Shown: positions 8,601-17,169 of the stretch, in pieces
How the letters are laid out: each line of letters begins with the position of its first letter
Position numbering within the stretch: the first letter of the stretch is position 1
Assembly: GCF_900078755.1 (NCBI RefSeq)
Contig: NZ_FKIH01000054.1
Reading direction: 5' to 3' (one strand)
Source of the DNA: Ichthyocystis sparus
Lineage (GTDB): Bacteria > Pseudomonadota > Gammaproteobacteria > Burkholderiales > 2013Ark19i
DNA length: 26,252 nucleotides
Position numbers and translations under genes: made by a program
Notes under the pieces: model-generated
The model's input: only the letters and a program-made list of their open reading frames with translations
Told to the model about the DNA's origin: nothing
Databases searched by the model: none

Positions 8601-11600
8601 CTGCCAAAAAATCCTACTCTAATGTAATAGGTCATCTCTTAAATACTGTGAGTAGTGAACTTTCTGCTGTTGGGCGGGCTGTTTGGTGCAGAACTTATAG
8701 GGAACTGCATTCACTTAGTTTTATGGCTAGGTGTCTTTGTCTCTATCATTCCAAGTGCCGTCCTGATTTTATACGTTCTCTTGCTGGTATTAGAGTATTG
8801 TCAAGTTCCTCTGATCGTAATCTAGTGCCATTAAGTGGAGGTGCGTTACTAAGTTTTTTATCGAAGCTGGATTGTGCTATTCGCGAGGAAGTGGGGTCTA
8901 TATTTAGCTTGGAGTGGGATAGAGCAGCTGATTCAGTCTTTGCCGAACTAGAAGATGGATCATTGAGTGATGTTGGTTGTGAAGATCTTATTAATATTTT
9001 CGATGCTGTTAGTGCTCCCGTAGTAGTGTTTTCAATTTATCAAAGGAAAAAATATCAAAGACGTGTGGTAGGTAAAGTCAAGACCTTGGGAAGTGGCAGT
9101 AAATGTATGGAGGAGGGTATTGGCTCTGTTCCCCAAAAACATTTTATAAGTAAGAGCAAAACATCAGGGGATGGTGGTAAATGTGCTGCTGATGTTATGG
9201 AGTCAGTAAGACATGAATCATTACCCAGTGTTCATCCTCGATCTGATACGGAATTAGGTCCTTTGCTGCTATTAAAGGAGGGCTCTGGTCTGAGTCGAAA
9301 GCGTGCGATAAAAAGTAGTACTTCAGCTACAACAGGTCTCAGTTCTTGTGGCATCCGTTTTCGAAAAATTTTGCCCAAGCCTGATTCTGTAGTTTCTGAT
9401 CAACGTGAGACACTTAAGGCTCTTGCCCAAAGACGAGGTACTTCTATTGCCGTTTCTTCTTCATCTGTTGCTACGGGCAAGGTGGTGGCTGCTGAGAGTG
9501 GTAGGTGGAGGTTTTCTGCTCAAAAATCTGTTGCTGCTCTAGATTGTGCTTCACTATGTGCTATGGTACTTCCTGGGTGCGCTCTAATGATTAAAGATCT
9601 CTTTTCTAAAGTTGGTGCACTTGCCAGAAGTATTTATGAAGACATGGTAAGCAAACAGTTTCCACCAGAAATAAGTGATAAGCTTTCAGTGACTGAAAGA
9701 GCTATTTGGTACAGGACCTACAAGGCGACGTGTGAGGTTAGCTTTGTGTCCAGGTGTTTTGGTGAGTACTATGCTGAGCACCGCCCTGATTTCGTACTTT
9801 CTCTTTCTAAAATTCAAGTATTATTGGGTGCCGAAGGTAATTTGCTAGATTTTTTATTGGAGCTGGATCGTGCTGTTCGAAGAGAGATAGAGTCTATTTT
9901 TAACTCTTGTTGGAGTGAAGTTTCCGTTTCTCTGGAAGAGGAGTCATTGAGTTCTATTAGTTGTAGAAATTTTGTTAAAGTCCTTGATGTTGCTGGTATT
10001 CCCGAATTAGTGTTATCGTCGACGAGGGTAGAGTCCTCTACAAAGGAAATAGGTAGTAAAGGTAAGAGAGTAGCATCAGTAACTAGTGTCATAGACCTTA
10101 CGCATTCTTCTCCTCCAAGTTCTCAATCATTACCATCTCAATCTAGTTCGCAGTTGGGTTCTTCGTTGCCATCAGGAGAGACTTCTAGCGTACCCCCTGA
10201 ATTGACTCTGTTGTCTTTTTCTGTCGGAGATCCTATGGGTGAGTCTTCTTCTGCTCCGATTGCAGCAAAAAGACATAAGGGTAGCGATAGTGTTCCTGTT
10301 CCTACTCATGCTGAGGTAGGTACTGTTTGTACCACTGCTCTTGGTGTGGCGCCTGTTTCTACTGAGGCGAGTACTCCAACTTCTTCTTCAGTTTCGATCT
10401 CTTCCTCTGGTGCTTCATTATCTGTTCAGTGTGTTGATTTGCTGGATGTTAAGTTACATCCTGATAGTGCTAAACTAATTTACGATCTCTTTTGTGTTCT
10501 TCGTGGATCTGCTAAAAAATCCTACTCTAATGTACTGGGTCATCTCTTAAGTACTGTGAGTAGTGAACTTTCTGCTGTTGGGCGGGCTGTTTGGTGCAGA
10601 ACTTATGGGGAACTGCATTCACTTAGTTTTATGGCCAGGTGTCTTTGTCTGTATCACTACAAGTACCGTCCTGATTTTATACGCTCTCTTGCTGGTATTA
10701 GAGTATTGTCAAGTTCCTCTGATCGTAATCTAGTGCCATTAAGTGGAGGTGAGTTACTAAGTTTTTTATCGAAGCTGGATTGTGCTATTCGCGAGGAAGT
10801 GGAGTCTGTATTTAGCTTGGAGTGGGGTAGAGTAGATGATTCAGTCTTTGCCGAACTAGAAGATGGATCATTGAGTGATGTTGGTTGTGAAGATCTTATT
10901 AGTATTTTCAATGCTGTTAGTGCTCCCGTAGAAGCGTTTTCACTTTATCAGAGGAAAAAATATCAAAGACGTGTGGTAGATAAAGGCAAGACTTTGGGAA
11001 GTGGCAGTAAATGTATGGAGGAGGGTACTGTCTCTGTTCCCCAAAAACGTTTTATAAGTAAGAGCAAAACATCAGGGGATGGTGGTAAATGTGCTGATGT
11101 TATGGAGTCAGGAAGACATGAATTATTACCCAGTAGTCATCCTCGATCCGGTACGGAATTAGGTTCTTTGTTGCTATTAAAGGAGGGCTCTGATCAATCT
11201 TCTTCTGGATTTGTTAAATCGCTTTTTTATAGATATCAACCTGCTAGTTTATTTGCTGCTGATACTGTTTCCACTTCTAACAAGTCTTCTTCGCAAATTG
11301 GTGATGATGTTTCAGTCTCTACTAAGGATAGTGCTTGTTCTGAGTTTGGAGCCTTAGCAGGTGAAGCATCTACTGCGATTTCATCTACGCCTGCGATTTT
11401 ATCAGCATCTTTATCTCCATCTCCATCTACTTCTGAGTTTCGTACTCAATCTGGTGCGCAATTAGGATTTTGGGTTTCGACAGAGGAAGGTGCTGCTTCT
11501 GATTTGGGAGAAGATGAATTACCTGCACCTGCACCTGCACCTGCACCTGCACCTGCACCTGCACCTGCACCTGCACCTGCACCTGCACCTGCACCTGCAC

Positions 11601-11848
11601 CTGCACCGGTAGTAGCTTCTGATATCCCCCCCTATTTGCCACCATTGGCTGAAGAGTTGGTTGCAGTTAATGTTGTTTCTGCGTTTGGGTGGTCAGGGGA
11701 TGATTCACTTTCGCCTTTATCTTCACCTTCGATTGGGCCTTTATCTTCACCTTCTATTGGGCCTTCATCTCCATCTTTATCTTCATCTCCATCTGAATTA
11801 GGATTAGATGCTGATGTTTCCTCTTCCTCTACAGAGTCATCTGTATAG
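5639..11848 (+). CDS. Largest modular family protein, member 2 (AB-CB-CB), C-terminally truncated
   Basis: 2069 residues, function unknown; the start is MCPLSSV instead of the usual MYP. Six domains: A about 71-242, B 388-561, C 681-841, B 962-1134, C 1301-1461, B 1598-1771. Type C begins LDCASLCAMVLPGC or a close variant, has extra Cys residues, and lacks about 11 residues (the NLVPLSGG loop) before LLDFLLELD. The two CB blocks are a recent internal duplication. Between them lies a segment with CGIRFRKILPKPD that otherwise occurs in the N-termini of genes 3 and 5. Residues about 1962-1990 are a Pro-Ala run, followed by a Ser-rich linker shared with genes 1 and 4. The frame ends at TAG (11846-11848) where gene 4 has TCG (Ser), so the helix block and basic tail of the family are lost. 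The product may still be made without them. No catalytic motif, signal peptide or membrane segment is recognisable. Confidence 0.9.
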   Translation: MCPLSSVTSNVADFVGAPDSEDDGANKGGTVQGGDLQQVEATAPAASTAAVGKGASTGGKGKAPAKKFGTLDALSLLGVVLSPESTQIVEGVFIKADVLARRTYRSTVAKQLPSRVSEKLTLTGRGIWYFTYRAMCEDSFMSKCISEYHYKHRPDFIRDLPRIQVLSDSSGGNLVSLTGGGLLDFLSRLDGAVYDRVKSVFGSCWSEVSVALEGESLSVVSCKDFINVLDVANIPPLAMSPMLIAVARNARRKGLARSKDTVECAALGVSATGLAHSSPSGSQSLSSQSHTELSSAMHSQSESRAEPSFPSGEVSGTTSELTLLSSVEVSSDLIAAKVHKDDGVSTSTDTGVVLSAVGMPPIPSELADTLTSSAISSSSPCVSLSVQCVDLPGIELHPDSAELINKLFREVRRFAKNSFSHSMISYIPKISSSELTVVVEAICFKTYRELHLYKFMRKFSCMYHYRYYPDFIRTLDSILVLSSSSDPRLVPLSGARLLDFLSRLDCAIREVVWSTFNSEWDGSVGGIISELEGESLSTLSCEDFIRVFGVVGVPAVSLTVSQRYYTTGNRRRAIRKGEMSGSGSSKSAVDVTGSGSSTVPNLQSETLTDYSSATTTPITTTVGEWVSTRLGRGRGLIRKDLAQRCGTSIAVSSSASATGKVLVDESGGGRFYAQKSAAVVLDCCAPLCAMVLPGCALMIQDLFSKVGALARGVYEDMVSKHLPPEISDKLSVTERAIWYRTYKATCEVSFVSRCFGDYHAEHRPGFVRSLSKIQVLSDTSGSLLDFLLELDCAVRREIESIFNSCWSEVSVSLEEESLSSISCRNFVKVLDVAGIPELVSSSTRVESSIKERGSKGKRVASATSVVDLTHSSPPSSQSLPSQSSSQLGSSLPSGETSSAPPELTPSIAAKRHKGSDSVPVTTHAEVGTVCTTALGVTPVSTEASTPTSSSVSSSGASLSVQCVDLLDVKLHPDSAKLICGLFFVLRGSAKKSYSNVIGHLLNTVSSELSAVGRAVWCRTYRELHSLSFMARCLCLYHSKCRPDFIRSLAGIRVLSSSSDRNLVPLSGGALLSFLSKLDCAIREEVGSIFSLEWDRAADSVFAELEDGSLSDVGCEDLINIFDAVSAPVVVFSIYQRKKYQRRVVGKVKTLGSGSKCMEEGIGSVPQKHFISKSKTSGDGGKCAADVMESVRHESLPSVHPRSDTELGPLLLLKEGSGLSRKRAIKSSTSATTGLSSCGIRFRKILPKPDSVVSDQRETLKALAQRRGTSIAVSSSSVATGKVVAAESGRWRFSAQKSVAALDCASLCAMVLPGCALMIKDLFSKVGALARSIYEDMVSKQFPPEISDKLSVTERAIWYRTYKATCEVSFVSRCFGEYYAEHRPDFVLSLSKIQVLLGAEGNLLDFLLELDRAVRREIESIFNSCWSEVSVSLEEESLSSISCRNFVKVLDVAGIPELVLSSTRVESSTKEIGSKGKRVASVTSVIDLTHSSPPSSQSLPSQSSSQLGSSLPSGETSSVPPELTLLSFSVGDPMGESSSAPIAAKRHKGSDSVPVPTHAEVGTVCTTALGVAPVSTEASTPTSSSVSISSSGASLSVQCVDLLDVKLHPDSAKLIYDLFCVLRGSAKKSYSNVLGHLLSTVSSELSAVGRAVWCRTYGELHSLSFMARCLCLYHYKYRPDFIRSLAGIRVLSSSSDRNLVPLSGGELLSFLSKLDCAIREEVESVFSLEWGRVDDSVFAELEDGSLSDVGCEDLISIFNAVSAPVEAFSLYQRKKYQRRVVDKGKTLGSGSKCMEEGTVSVPQKRFISKSKTSGDGGKCADVMESGRHELLPSSHPRSGTELGSLLLLKEGSDQSSSGFVKSLFYRYQPASLFAADTVSTSNKSSSQIGDDVSVSTKDSACSEFGALAGEASTAISSTPAILSASLSPSPSTSEFRTQSGAQLGFWVSTEEGAASDLGEDELPAPAPAPAPAPAPAPAPAPAPAPAPAPAPVVASDIPPYLPPLAEELVAVNVVSAFGWSGDDSLSPLSSPSIGPLSSPSIGPSSPSLSSSPSELGLDADVSSSSTESSV
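7559..9290 (+). repeat. Internal direct duplication of the CB block, copy 1
   Basis: From CTTGCACAAAGATGTGGTAC to AAGGAGGGCTCTGG, this block matches 9422-11190 with only scattered differences. It encodes a Ser-rich linker, one C domain and one B domain plus a basic linker. The offset grows from 1857 bp in the C domain to 1908 bp in the B domain, because copy 2 carries about 51 extra bases in the linker. Gene 4 has a single equivalent block, so the duplication arose within gene 2 or was lost from gene 4. Confidence 0.88.
9422..11190 (+). repeat. Internal direct duplication of the CB block, copy 2
   Basis: This is the second copy of the block at 7559-9290. It is separated from copy 1 by about 130 bp encoding the CGIRFRKILPKPD segment. 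It contains the extra linker residues FSVGDPMGESSS, whose counterpart is present in gene 4 (SVGGPMGGSSS), so copy 2 is closer to the gene 4 block at that position. Confidence 0.88.
11521..11607 (+). repeat. Hexanucleotide tandem repeat (ACCTGC)14, Pro-Ala run
   Basis: Fourteen uninterrupted ACCTGC units followed by ACC, in frame in gene 2, encoding alternating Pro and Ala (residues about 1962-1990). Gene 1 has only a degenerate equivalent (PSPAHAPSPVP, near 3771-3805) immediately before the same VVASDIPPYLPP segment, so this tract expanded in gene 2. The perfect unit identity makes copy-number change by slippage likely. The unbroken frame on the opposite strand is a by-product of the repeat. 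Confidence 0.95.
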
Positions 11849-11931
11849 AATAGAGAGGTGGTAGAGGAGGGATGTCTTCTTCACATCGTGGTAGTGCTCA
11901 GAGAGGACGTGGACGTAAAAGGAATAGTTAA
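11849..11931 (+). pseudogene. Out-of-frame remnant of the family C-terminal tail (gene 2)
   Basis: Just after the premature TAG, 11854-11931 encodes RGGRGG, then SSSHRGSAQRGRGRKRNS and a stop. This is the characteristic tail of genes 1, 3 and 4, but in another frame than gene 2. Relative to gene 4, about 450 bp are missing between AATAGAGA and GAGAGGTGGT, with a 4-base overlap (GAGA) at the junction. Two lesions are therefore visible: a Ser-to-stop change and a frame-breaking deletion. Confidence 0.85.
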
Positions 11932-12710
11932 TTGTGGAATTAATTTTACTCCTTACTATTAGTGCCACATGATTTTATGTGTTTTCTGTATAGGGATGTT
12001 TATTTTTATACGATAAATTTACCGATGGTTTTAGTTAATAACTTTTTTATACCAATAAATTATACAATTTGTATACTATCAACTATTCCTACTGCCATTT
12101 GATGGCTAATTTAATTTCCTTAACATATTATGTTTTTTTCTCGTGTACAGTGAGTGATTGTATATAACATAATCCAAAAATATGATCTTTTATCTTAGCA
12201 CTACAACTTTGTAATACGAAGTGTATTGAGTAAAATGTTCCTCAGTGATATTAATTTATTCGGACCATAATGGAGCCGTGATGTATTTGTTATATGATCA
12301 ATGGTTAAATATGTAAGATTTTTTTTATGTGGTACTAGTGCTATCCACTGTAAATTAATTAAAAAAGATTCATTGAAAATCTAATATCGTACATATAGAG
12401 CTAATTTCTTAATTTTTGAGTTTTTTGTTGGAATACCATCAATCAATCATAAAATTTGCATACGAGAATCTATGCTGGATATTTATATCATACATGATAA
12501 ATTCTTGTTGAGTTTACATGATTTTTTATACTAAATATTAATATGTTATATGCTATGCAAATTGGGTAGTTTTTTATTGAATTTCTAGTTAACACAACAT
12601 CGTAAAATATTGGTCGATGTTATCAAGTGAATCGTTGGTTGTATTCTGTTTTATTAATGTTAAATAATTTATATTTTGTACGTTATATATTGATAATTTA
12701 TCAATGAAAT

Positions 12711-13016
12711 TAATTGTTATTTAATGGATGTAAATATTTGTTTTTTTAAGTTTATATGTGGGATACTGTAGTTTGCTAGAAGTGTTTTTTCCTTTGTACA
12801 TGGTAACTACTACTTTTGTGGATGTGTGTGTTATTTTATGAATTGATCTACAAGACACACGATGTGCTACTGGACTACTAGTGATGTTGTGAGTGTTTTT
12901 TTAAGTGACTCTACTTACTTCTTTTCCGTAATGTTGGTGTGTGGATTAATGGTAGGATGTTAAAACAAGAAATGATCAAGGAGAGGTTGTTATGAATATT
13001 ATTGATTCACATTAGT
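12711..13016 (+). pseudogene. Orphan leader with a seven-codon remnant frame (ghost gene start)
   Basis: The stretch matches the approximately 300-bp leader seen before each family gene: TTAATGGATGTAAATATTTG at its left end, then GTTGGTGTGTGGATTAATGG. It ends in the strongest Shine-Dalgarno run of the window, AAGGAGAGG (12979-12987), followed by TTGTT and ATG at 12993. The frame reads MNIIDSH and stops at 13014-13016; no family coding sequence follows. The simplest reading is a family gene deleted down to its first codons. The duplicated copy (23141-23456) has lost even the ATG (ATA). Confidence 0.6.
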
Positions 13017-13070
13017 TAAGTTAAATAATTGCTAAGTTAATACTTATTGTTAATACTTTGTTTATTCAAT

Positions 13071-13382
13071 TAATTATTATTTATTGGGTGTGGTTGTTTG
13101 TTTTTTTAAGTTATATACCATAGCAGATGATAGGTTTATTTGGCTTTGTTTGTGGGATATTTTGTGTGTGTGTGATTTATTTCATGAATAGAGTTACAAG
13201 AATGGTAGTGTACAGATTTTCTTTTGACTGTTAGCACATTTGTGGCTTTGCGTGCATTTAGTCACTAGGTTGCGCTAGTTTATCTTATCTCTGTAGCGTT
13301 GATGATGTTGGTATTGGTGTGTGATCTGATGCTAGAAATAACAAATTATAATAAATATTAATATAGATAAAGAGATCTTATT
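13071..13382 (+). promoter_or_regulatory. Leader module of gene 3, with possible -10 element
   Basis: This leader copy starts at TTATTTATTGGGTGTGGTTG, continues through GTGTGTGATTTATTTCATGA, and ends with AAAGAGA (13369-13375) and TCTTATT before ATG at 13383. A TATAAT hexamer at 13347-13352 could be a -10 box, about 31 bp ahead of the start codon; no good -35 lies at the usual distance. The same hexamer is kept ahead of gene 5. Confidence 0.5.
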
Positions 13383-16300
13383 ATGTATCCTGTGTCCTCT
13401 GTGATCGGTAGTGTCGCTGCTTCTAGTGTTGTCACAGAGAGTGGAAATGATACTAGTAATAATGCGAGTACTACACAGGGTGATGATTTGCAGCCAGTTG
13501 ATGTTACTACTTCAGGTACTGCTGTAGGTCATGTGGTGAGTACTAGGAGTAAAGATAAGACTTCTGCCAATAAATATGTCACTTCTGTTGCTGTTTCTTC
13601 TTCAGCTGCGTCCACATATTTATCACCTATGACTGAAACAACTGAATCTGAACCTGGGTCGTTATCTAAGACGCATCTTCAATCTAAGACACAGCTAAGT
13701 TCTTCTTCAACCACCGCTACTTTAATTACTGCTACTACTGTAGGTAAGGAGAGTACTATGGGCAGAGCTATAGGTAAGGCTATTGCCCAAAAACCTGTTA
13801 CTTCTACTGTTGTTTCTCCTTCAGCTGCCACTGTATCTCAAATATATGGTACATCAAAACCAAGTCAGAAACGTGAGTTGAAAAAATTGAGCGATGTTAG
13901 TTCTGAAGATTTTTCTAGAGCCATCGATGCCGCTGGTGTTCCCATAGTAGAATTTTCAATTGGAAGTAATACATTAAATCTGAGTCGAAAACGTGCGATA
14001 AAAAGTAATACTTCAGCTACAATAGGTCCCAGTTCTTGTGGCATCCGTTTTCGAAAAATTTTGCCCAAGCCTGATCCTGTAGTTTTTGATCAACATGATA
14101 GTGTATCTGCTACTGCTAATGTCCCTACCATTGTAACCTTACTTGGAGGTACGGGCTCTTCCTTGACTTCGGATATTTTGAGTTTACTGGGTGTTACGTT
14201 ATCTCCCGAGAGTGTTCGAGTCATTGAAGGTCTCTTTTTTAAAGTTAATGAATTCTCTAGATGTATTTACAGTAATACGGTAAGAACACAACTCCTATCA
14301 AGCGTGAGTAACAAACTTACTGTGACTGGATATGCTATTTGGTACTGTACTTATAGGGTGATGTGTGAAGATATTTTTGTATTCAAGTGCCTTGCTGAGT
14401 ATCATGCTAATCATCGACCTGGTTTTATACGTGCTCTTCCTGATATTAAAATATTATCGGATTCTCCTGATCGTAATATAGTTCCACTAGTTGGAGATAG
14501 TTTGCTGGGTTTTTTATCGAAACTAGATTGTGCTGTCCTTAGTAAGGTGAAGTCTGTTTTTAAATCTGATTGGGATAAAGCAGTTAGTGAGGTTTATGTT
14601 GCCCTAAGAGAGGAGTCCTTGAATGCTGTTAGTTGTAAAGATCTTATCGGTGTCCTAGACACTGCCGGTATTCCTTCATTAGCATTCACAGGCCTTACGC
14701 GTTCTTTACATTCTAGTTCTCAACCACTATTACATCGATCTAATCATAAATTGTCACCTCGTGCTCGTGCTCAATCTAAGTCACAATTATCTTCTGTTGG
14801 GGATTCCGCTGGTAGATTTTCTTTTGATCAATGTGTTGATTTGTTGGATGTTAAGTTACATCCTGATAGTGCTGAAATAATTTATAAGCTCTTTTTTAAT
14901 GTTCGTAAATCTGCCAGAATATTTCTCTCGATGTCGATGCTTAATCACATCTTAACTACTGTGAGTAGTAAACTTTCGGCTGTTGGGAAAGCTATTTGGT
15001 GCAAAACATACAAGGAACTGCATCTATCTAGATTTATGTATAGGTCCATTTGTATGTATCATGCCAAGTATCGTCCTGACTTTATACGTGATCTTGGTAG
15101 TGTTCGAGTATTATCAAGTTGTAGGCTAGTGCCATTAAATGGAGGTGAGTTGCTAGGTTTTCTATCGAGACTAGATTGTGCCATTCATGAGATAGTGGAT
15201 TCTGTATTTAATTTGTGGTGGGATGAAGTAGCTAATAGAGTTTTTGCCGAACTGGAAGCTGAATCATTGAGTAATGTTAATTGTGGGGATTTTATTACGG
15301 TCCTAGATGTTGTTGGTGTTCCTGCAGTGGCGTTTTCGATTTCTCAAAGTTGCGTTAAAGTACGTGCGATTGCTGAAAATAGGACATCAGAAAGTAGCAG
15401 TAAATGTGCGGTTGAGGCTACGGAGTCTGGAAGTAGTACTATTGATCTTACTCATTCTTCTGTTACCTCTTTTTCACAACTTCAGTCTCAGAAGGAGTCT
15501 TCTTTGCCTTTTGTTACTGACTCTGTTGCCGTGCCAACTCTATCTGGCGATTCTTTTTTGGCCATTAGTGGGGATGTGTTAGTACCGACTGTAGATGTTT
15601 CTGCTTCTGCTTTGGGAGTTGGAGATGAGTTATCTGTTGAACCTTCATCTGAGTTGGAGGTGGCTGCTGATATTCTTTCTTCTTCTGCTTCGTCGGTTAG
15701 AGAAGATAGAGTTGGATTGACTGCGGTCGATGTTGCCCCTGCGTTTTGGGGGTTAGGAGATAGATCACTTTCGCTTCCTTCTTCACCTTCGATTTTACCC
15801 TCATCTTCATCTTCATCTTCATTTTCGTCTTCGTCTCCATCTGAATCAGGATTATATGCCGATGTTTCCTCTTCCTCTCCAGAGTCACTTGAGTTATTTA
15901 GAGAAGTTGCATTAACTACTGAAGGTATTGCTTCTGCGTCGTCGTCTTTAGTGGGTGAATCAACTCATGCCTCCTCATCTGAGCAGCTAATAGTACCTAT
16001 TACCACTTCTTCTTCTGTTTCTACTGCTATTGGAGAATCTTCCACGGCAGCTAGTAGTAGTTCTTCTAGTTACGTTCATGGACCTAAGAAATTACTTATT
16101 ATGAGATTTGAGGGGACTTTCGAGGCATCTACTACTAGTAATGTTGCTGCTGGTCCTTCCTATTCTGCACCTGTGGTTGTTGATAATGTTCCGCTAGTGG
16201 CTGCTGCTACCGATACTACCACTGGGGATGTGGGAGTGAGACTGGCAGCATTGCTAAATCGAGAGCTTCCACCCTTACCGCCACCTGCTAGTGAATCTAG

Positions 16301-16394
16301 TGGGTCTATGAGAGGTGGTAGAGGAAGGTTGTCTTCTTCACATCGTGGTAGTGCTCAGAGAGGACGTGGTCGTAAAAGGAAAAGGAATAGTTAA
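13383..16394 (+). CDS. Modular family protein, member 3 (single AB pair)
   Basis: 1003 residues, function unknown. It begins MYPVSSVIGSVAASS and shares its first about 240 residues with gene 5. These include one copy of a SEDFSRAIDAAGVPIVEFSI motif (about 164-195) and the CGIRFRKILPKPD segment (about 200-240). One A domain (about 263-437) and one B domain (about 483-655) follow, nearly identical to the second pair of gene 1. The tail contains long Ser runs (near 15790-15840), KKLLIMRF (about 900), VGVRLAALLNR (about 950), a Pro-rich stretch and the basic end RGRKRKRNS. This is the smallest complete member, so it best defines the minimal plan: Ser-rich head, AB pair, Ser-rich linker, helix block, basic tail. 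Relative to gene 1, about 130 bp are missing just before the A domain, at TTGACT joined to TCGGAT (around 14165). Confidence 0.93.
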   Translation: MYPVSSVIGSVAASSVVTESGNDTSNNASTTQGDDLQPVDVTTSGTAVGHVVSTRSKDKTSANKYVTSVAVSSSAASTYLSPMTETTESEPGSLSKTHLQSKTQLSSSSTTATLITATTVGKESTMGRAIGKAIAQKPVTSTVVSPSAATVSQIYGTSKPSQKRELKKLSDVSSEDFSRAIDAAGVPIVEFSIGSNTLNLSRKRAIKSNTSATIGPSSCGIRFRKILPKPDPVVFDQHDSVSATANVPTIVTLLGGTGSSLTSDILSLLGVTLSPESVRVIEGLFFKVNEFSRCIYSNTVRTQLLSSVSNKLTVTGYAIWYCTYRVMCEDIFVFKCLAEYHANHRPGFIRALPDIKILSDSPDRNIVPLVGDSLLGFLSKLDCAVLSKVKSVFKSDWDKAVSEVYVALREESLNAVSCKDLIGVLDTAGIPSLAFTGLTRSLHSSSQPLLHRSNHKLSPRARAQSKSQLSSVGDSAGRFSFDQCVDLLDVKLHPDSAEIIYKLFFNVRKSARIFLSMSMLNHILTTVSSKLSAVGKAIWCKTYKELHLSRFMYRSICMYHAKYRPDFIRDLGSVRVLSSCRLVPLNGGELLGFLSRLDCAIHEIVDSVFNLWWDEVANRVFAELEAESLSNVNCGDFITVLDVVGVPAVAFSISQSCVKVRAIAENRTSESSSKCAVEATESGSSTIDLTHSSVTSFSQLQSQKESSLPFVTDSVAVPTLSGDSFLAISGDVLVPTVDVSASALGVGDELSVEPSSELEVAADILSSSASSVREDRVGLTAVDVAPAFWGLGDRSLSLPSSPSILPSSSSSSSFSSSSPSESGLYADVSSSSPESLELFREVALTTEGIASASSSLVGESTHASSSEQLIVPITTSSSVSTAIGESSTAASSSSSSYVHGPKKLLIMRFEGTFEASTTSNVAAGPSYSAPVVVDNVPLVAAATDTTTGDVGVRLAALLNRELPPLPPPASESSGSMRGGRGRLSSSHRGSAQRGRGRKRKRNS

Positions 16395-16783
16395 TTGAGA
16401 GAATTGATCTTACTTCCTTATTATTAGCATTGCATAATTTTATGAGCCCGATGTGTGCATGGTTTTGTTTTTTTCTGTGTTTGGTGCGGTTAATTTTTTT
16501 TATATGGTACATGATAAAATGGGAGTTGCTTGTTTTTTATAGCTGGTGGTTGATGGCGTGTTTAACGTTGGTTGTTCAGTAGTTAGGTGGATTTGTGAAA
16601 TTAAATAAATTTAATGTCACTTACGAAGCACACTGTTCTTAATTTGTGAATTTTTATTTTGTGCGTAATTTATGCTAATTCAGCGAAGGAGTTGTTCATA
16701 ATAGAATTGTATACCAGGATACGTATTGGATATCGGGCATTTGTGTTGCATGTAATACATGATTTTCAAGGTTTGTATGGCCC

Positions 16784-16822
16784 TTGTATAATAAGATACA
16801 AAGGTACTGTATGTCACGTGAC
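16784..16822. promoter_or_regulatory. Paired palindromes in spacer I, copy 2
   Basis: TTGTAT (16784-16789) and ATACAA (16796-16801) flank a 6-base loop, and the perfect palindrome GTCACGTGAC lies at 16813-16822. This is the counterpart of 4958-4995. The second palindrome is unchanged between the two spacers even though nearby bases differ. Confidence 0.4.
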
Positions 16823-17169
16823 CTGGATTGATACTTGTCTTTTTTTATTGAATTGACGGAATTTCTACATTTTAAGTATATTGCAAATAGTGTTTTAACA
16901 TTTATACCAGTGCTAATCTTGTAGCAGTAGGTTGTTTTGTGTAGTTCATAGTATGTGTACGTGACGTATTTGCATTGTATTAGTTGTGTTGGTTATCTGC
17001 CATGTCACTCTGTTTATACTTATTTATATTACTTTAATTTATTTTGCTATTTTTAACATAAAATATTTGTTGATGTTTGCTAATAAGAGTGTTGTTATGC
17101 ACATTCTATTGGTGTACTTTTGTTTGATTTTCAGTTAAATAATAACCAGTTGATGCGCTATGTTTTTAT

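Larger units (their letters stand above)
11932..13382 (+). other. Spacer type II, copy 1: no intact gene
   Basis: About 1.45 kb, very AT-rich, with no open frame of coding character. It is homologous to 22325-23840 along its length. The first 780 bp show no feature I can name. The remainder holds two leader modules in tandem: an orphan ending at a seven-codon frame (12711-13016) and the functional one for gene 3 (13071-13382). Confidence 0.8.
2268..14160 (+). repeat. Segmental tandem duplication, unit 1 (about 11.8 kb)
   Basis: From the third domain of gene 1 through the spacer, gene 2, the second spacer and the N-terminus of gene 3, the order and sequence recur from 14169 onward. Anchor pairs: gene 1 stop 4578 with gene 3 stop 16392 (offset 11814); gene 2 start 5639 with gene 4 start 17480 (offset 11841); gene 3 start 13383 with gene 5 start 23841 (offset 10458, smaller because gene 2 carries an extra internal duplication). 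Boundaries are approximate, judged by eye. Confidence 0.8.

Noticed and set aside
11427..11645. Minus-strand Gln-Val repeat open frame
   Set aside because: It is the reverse reading of the ACCTGC hexamer tract, open only because the unit lacks stops in that frame.
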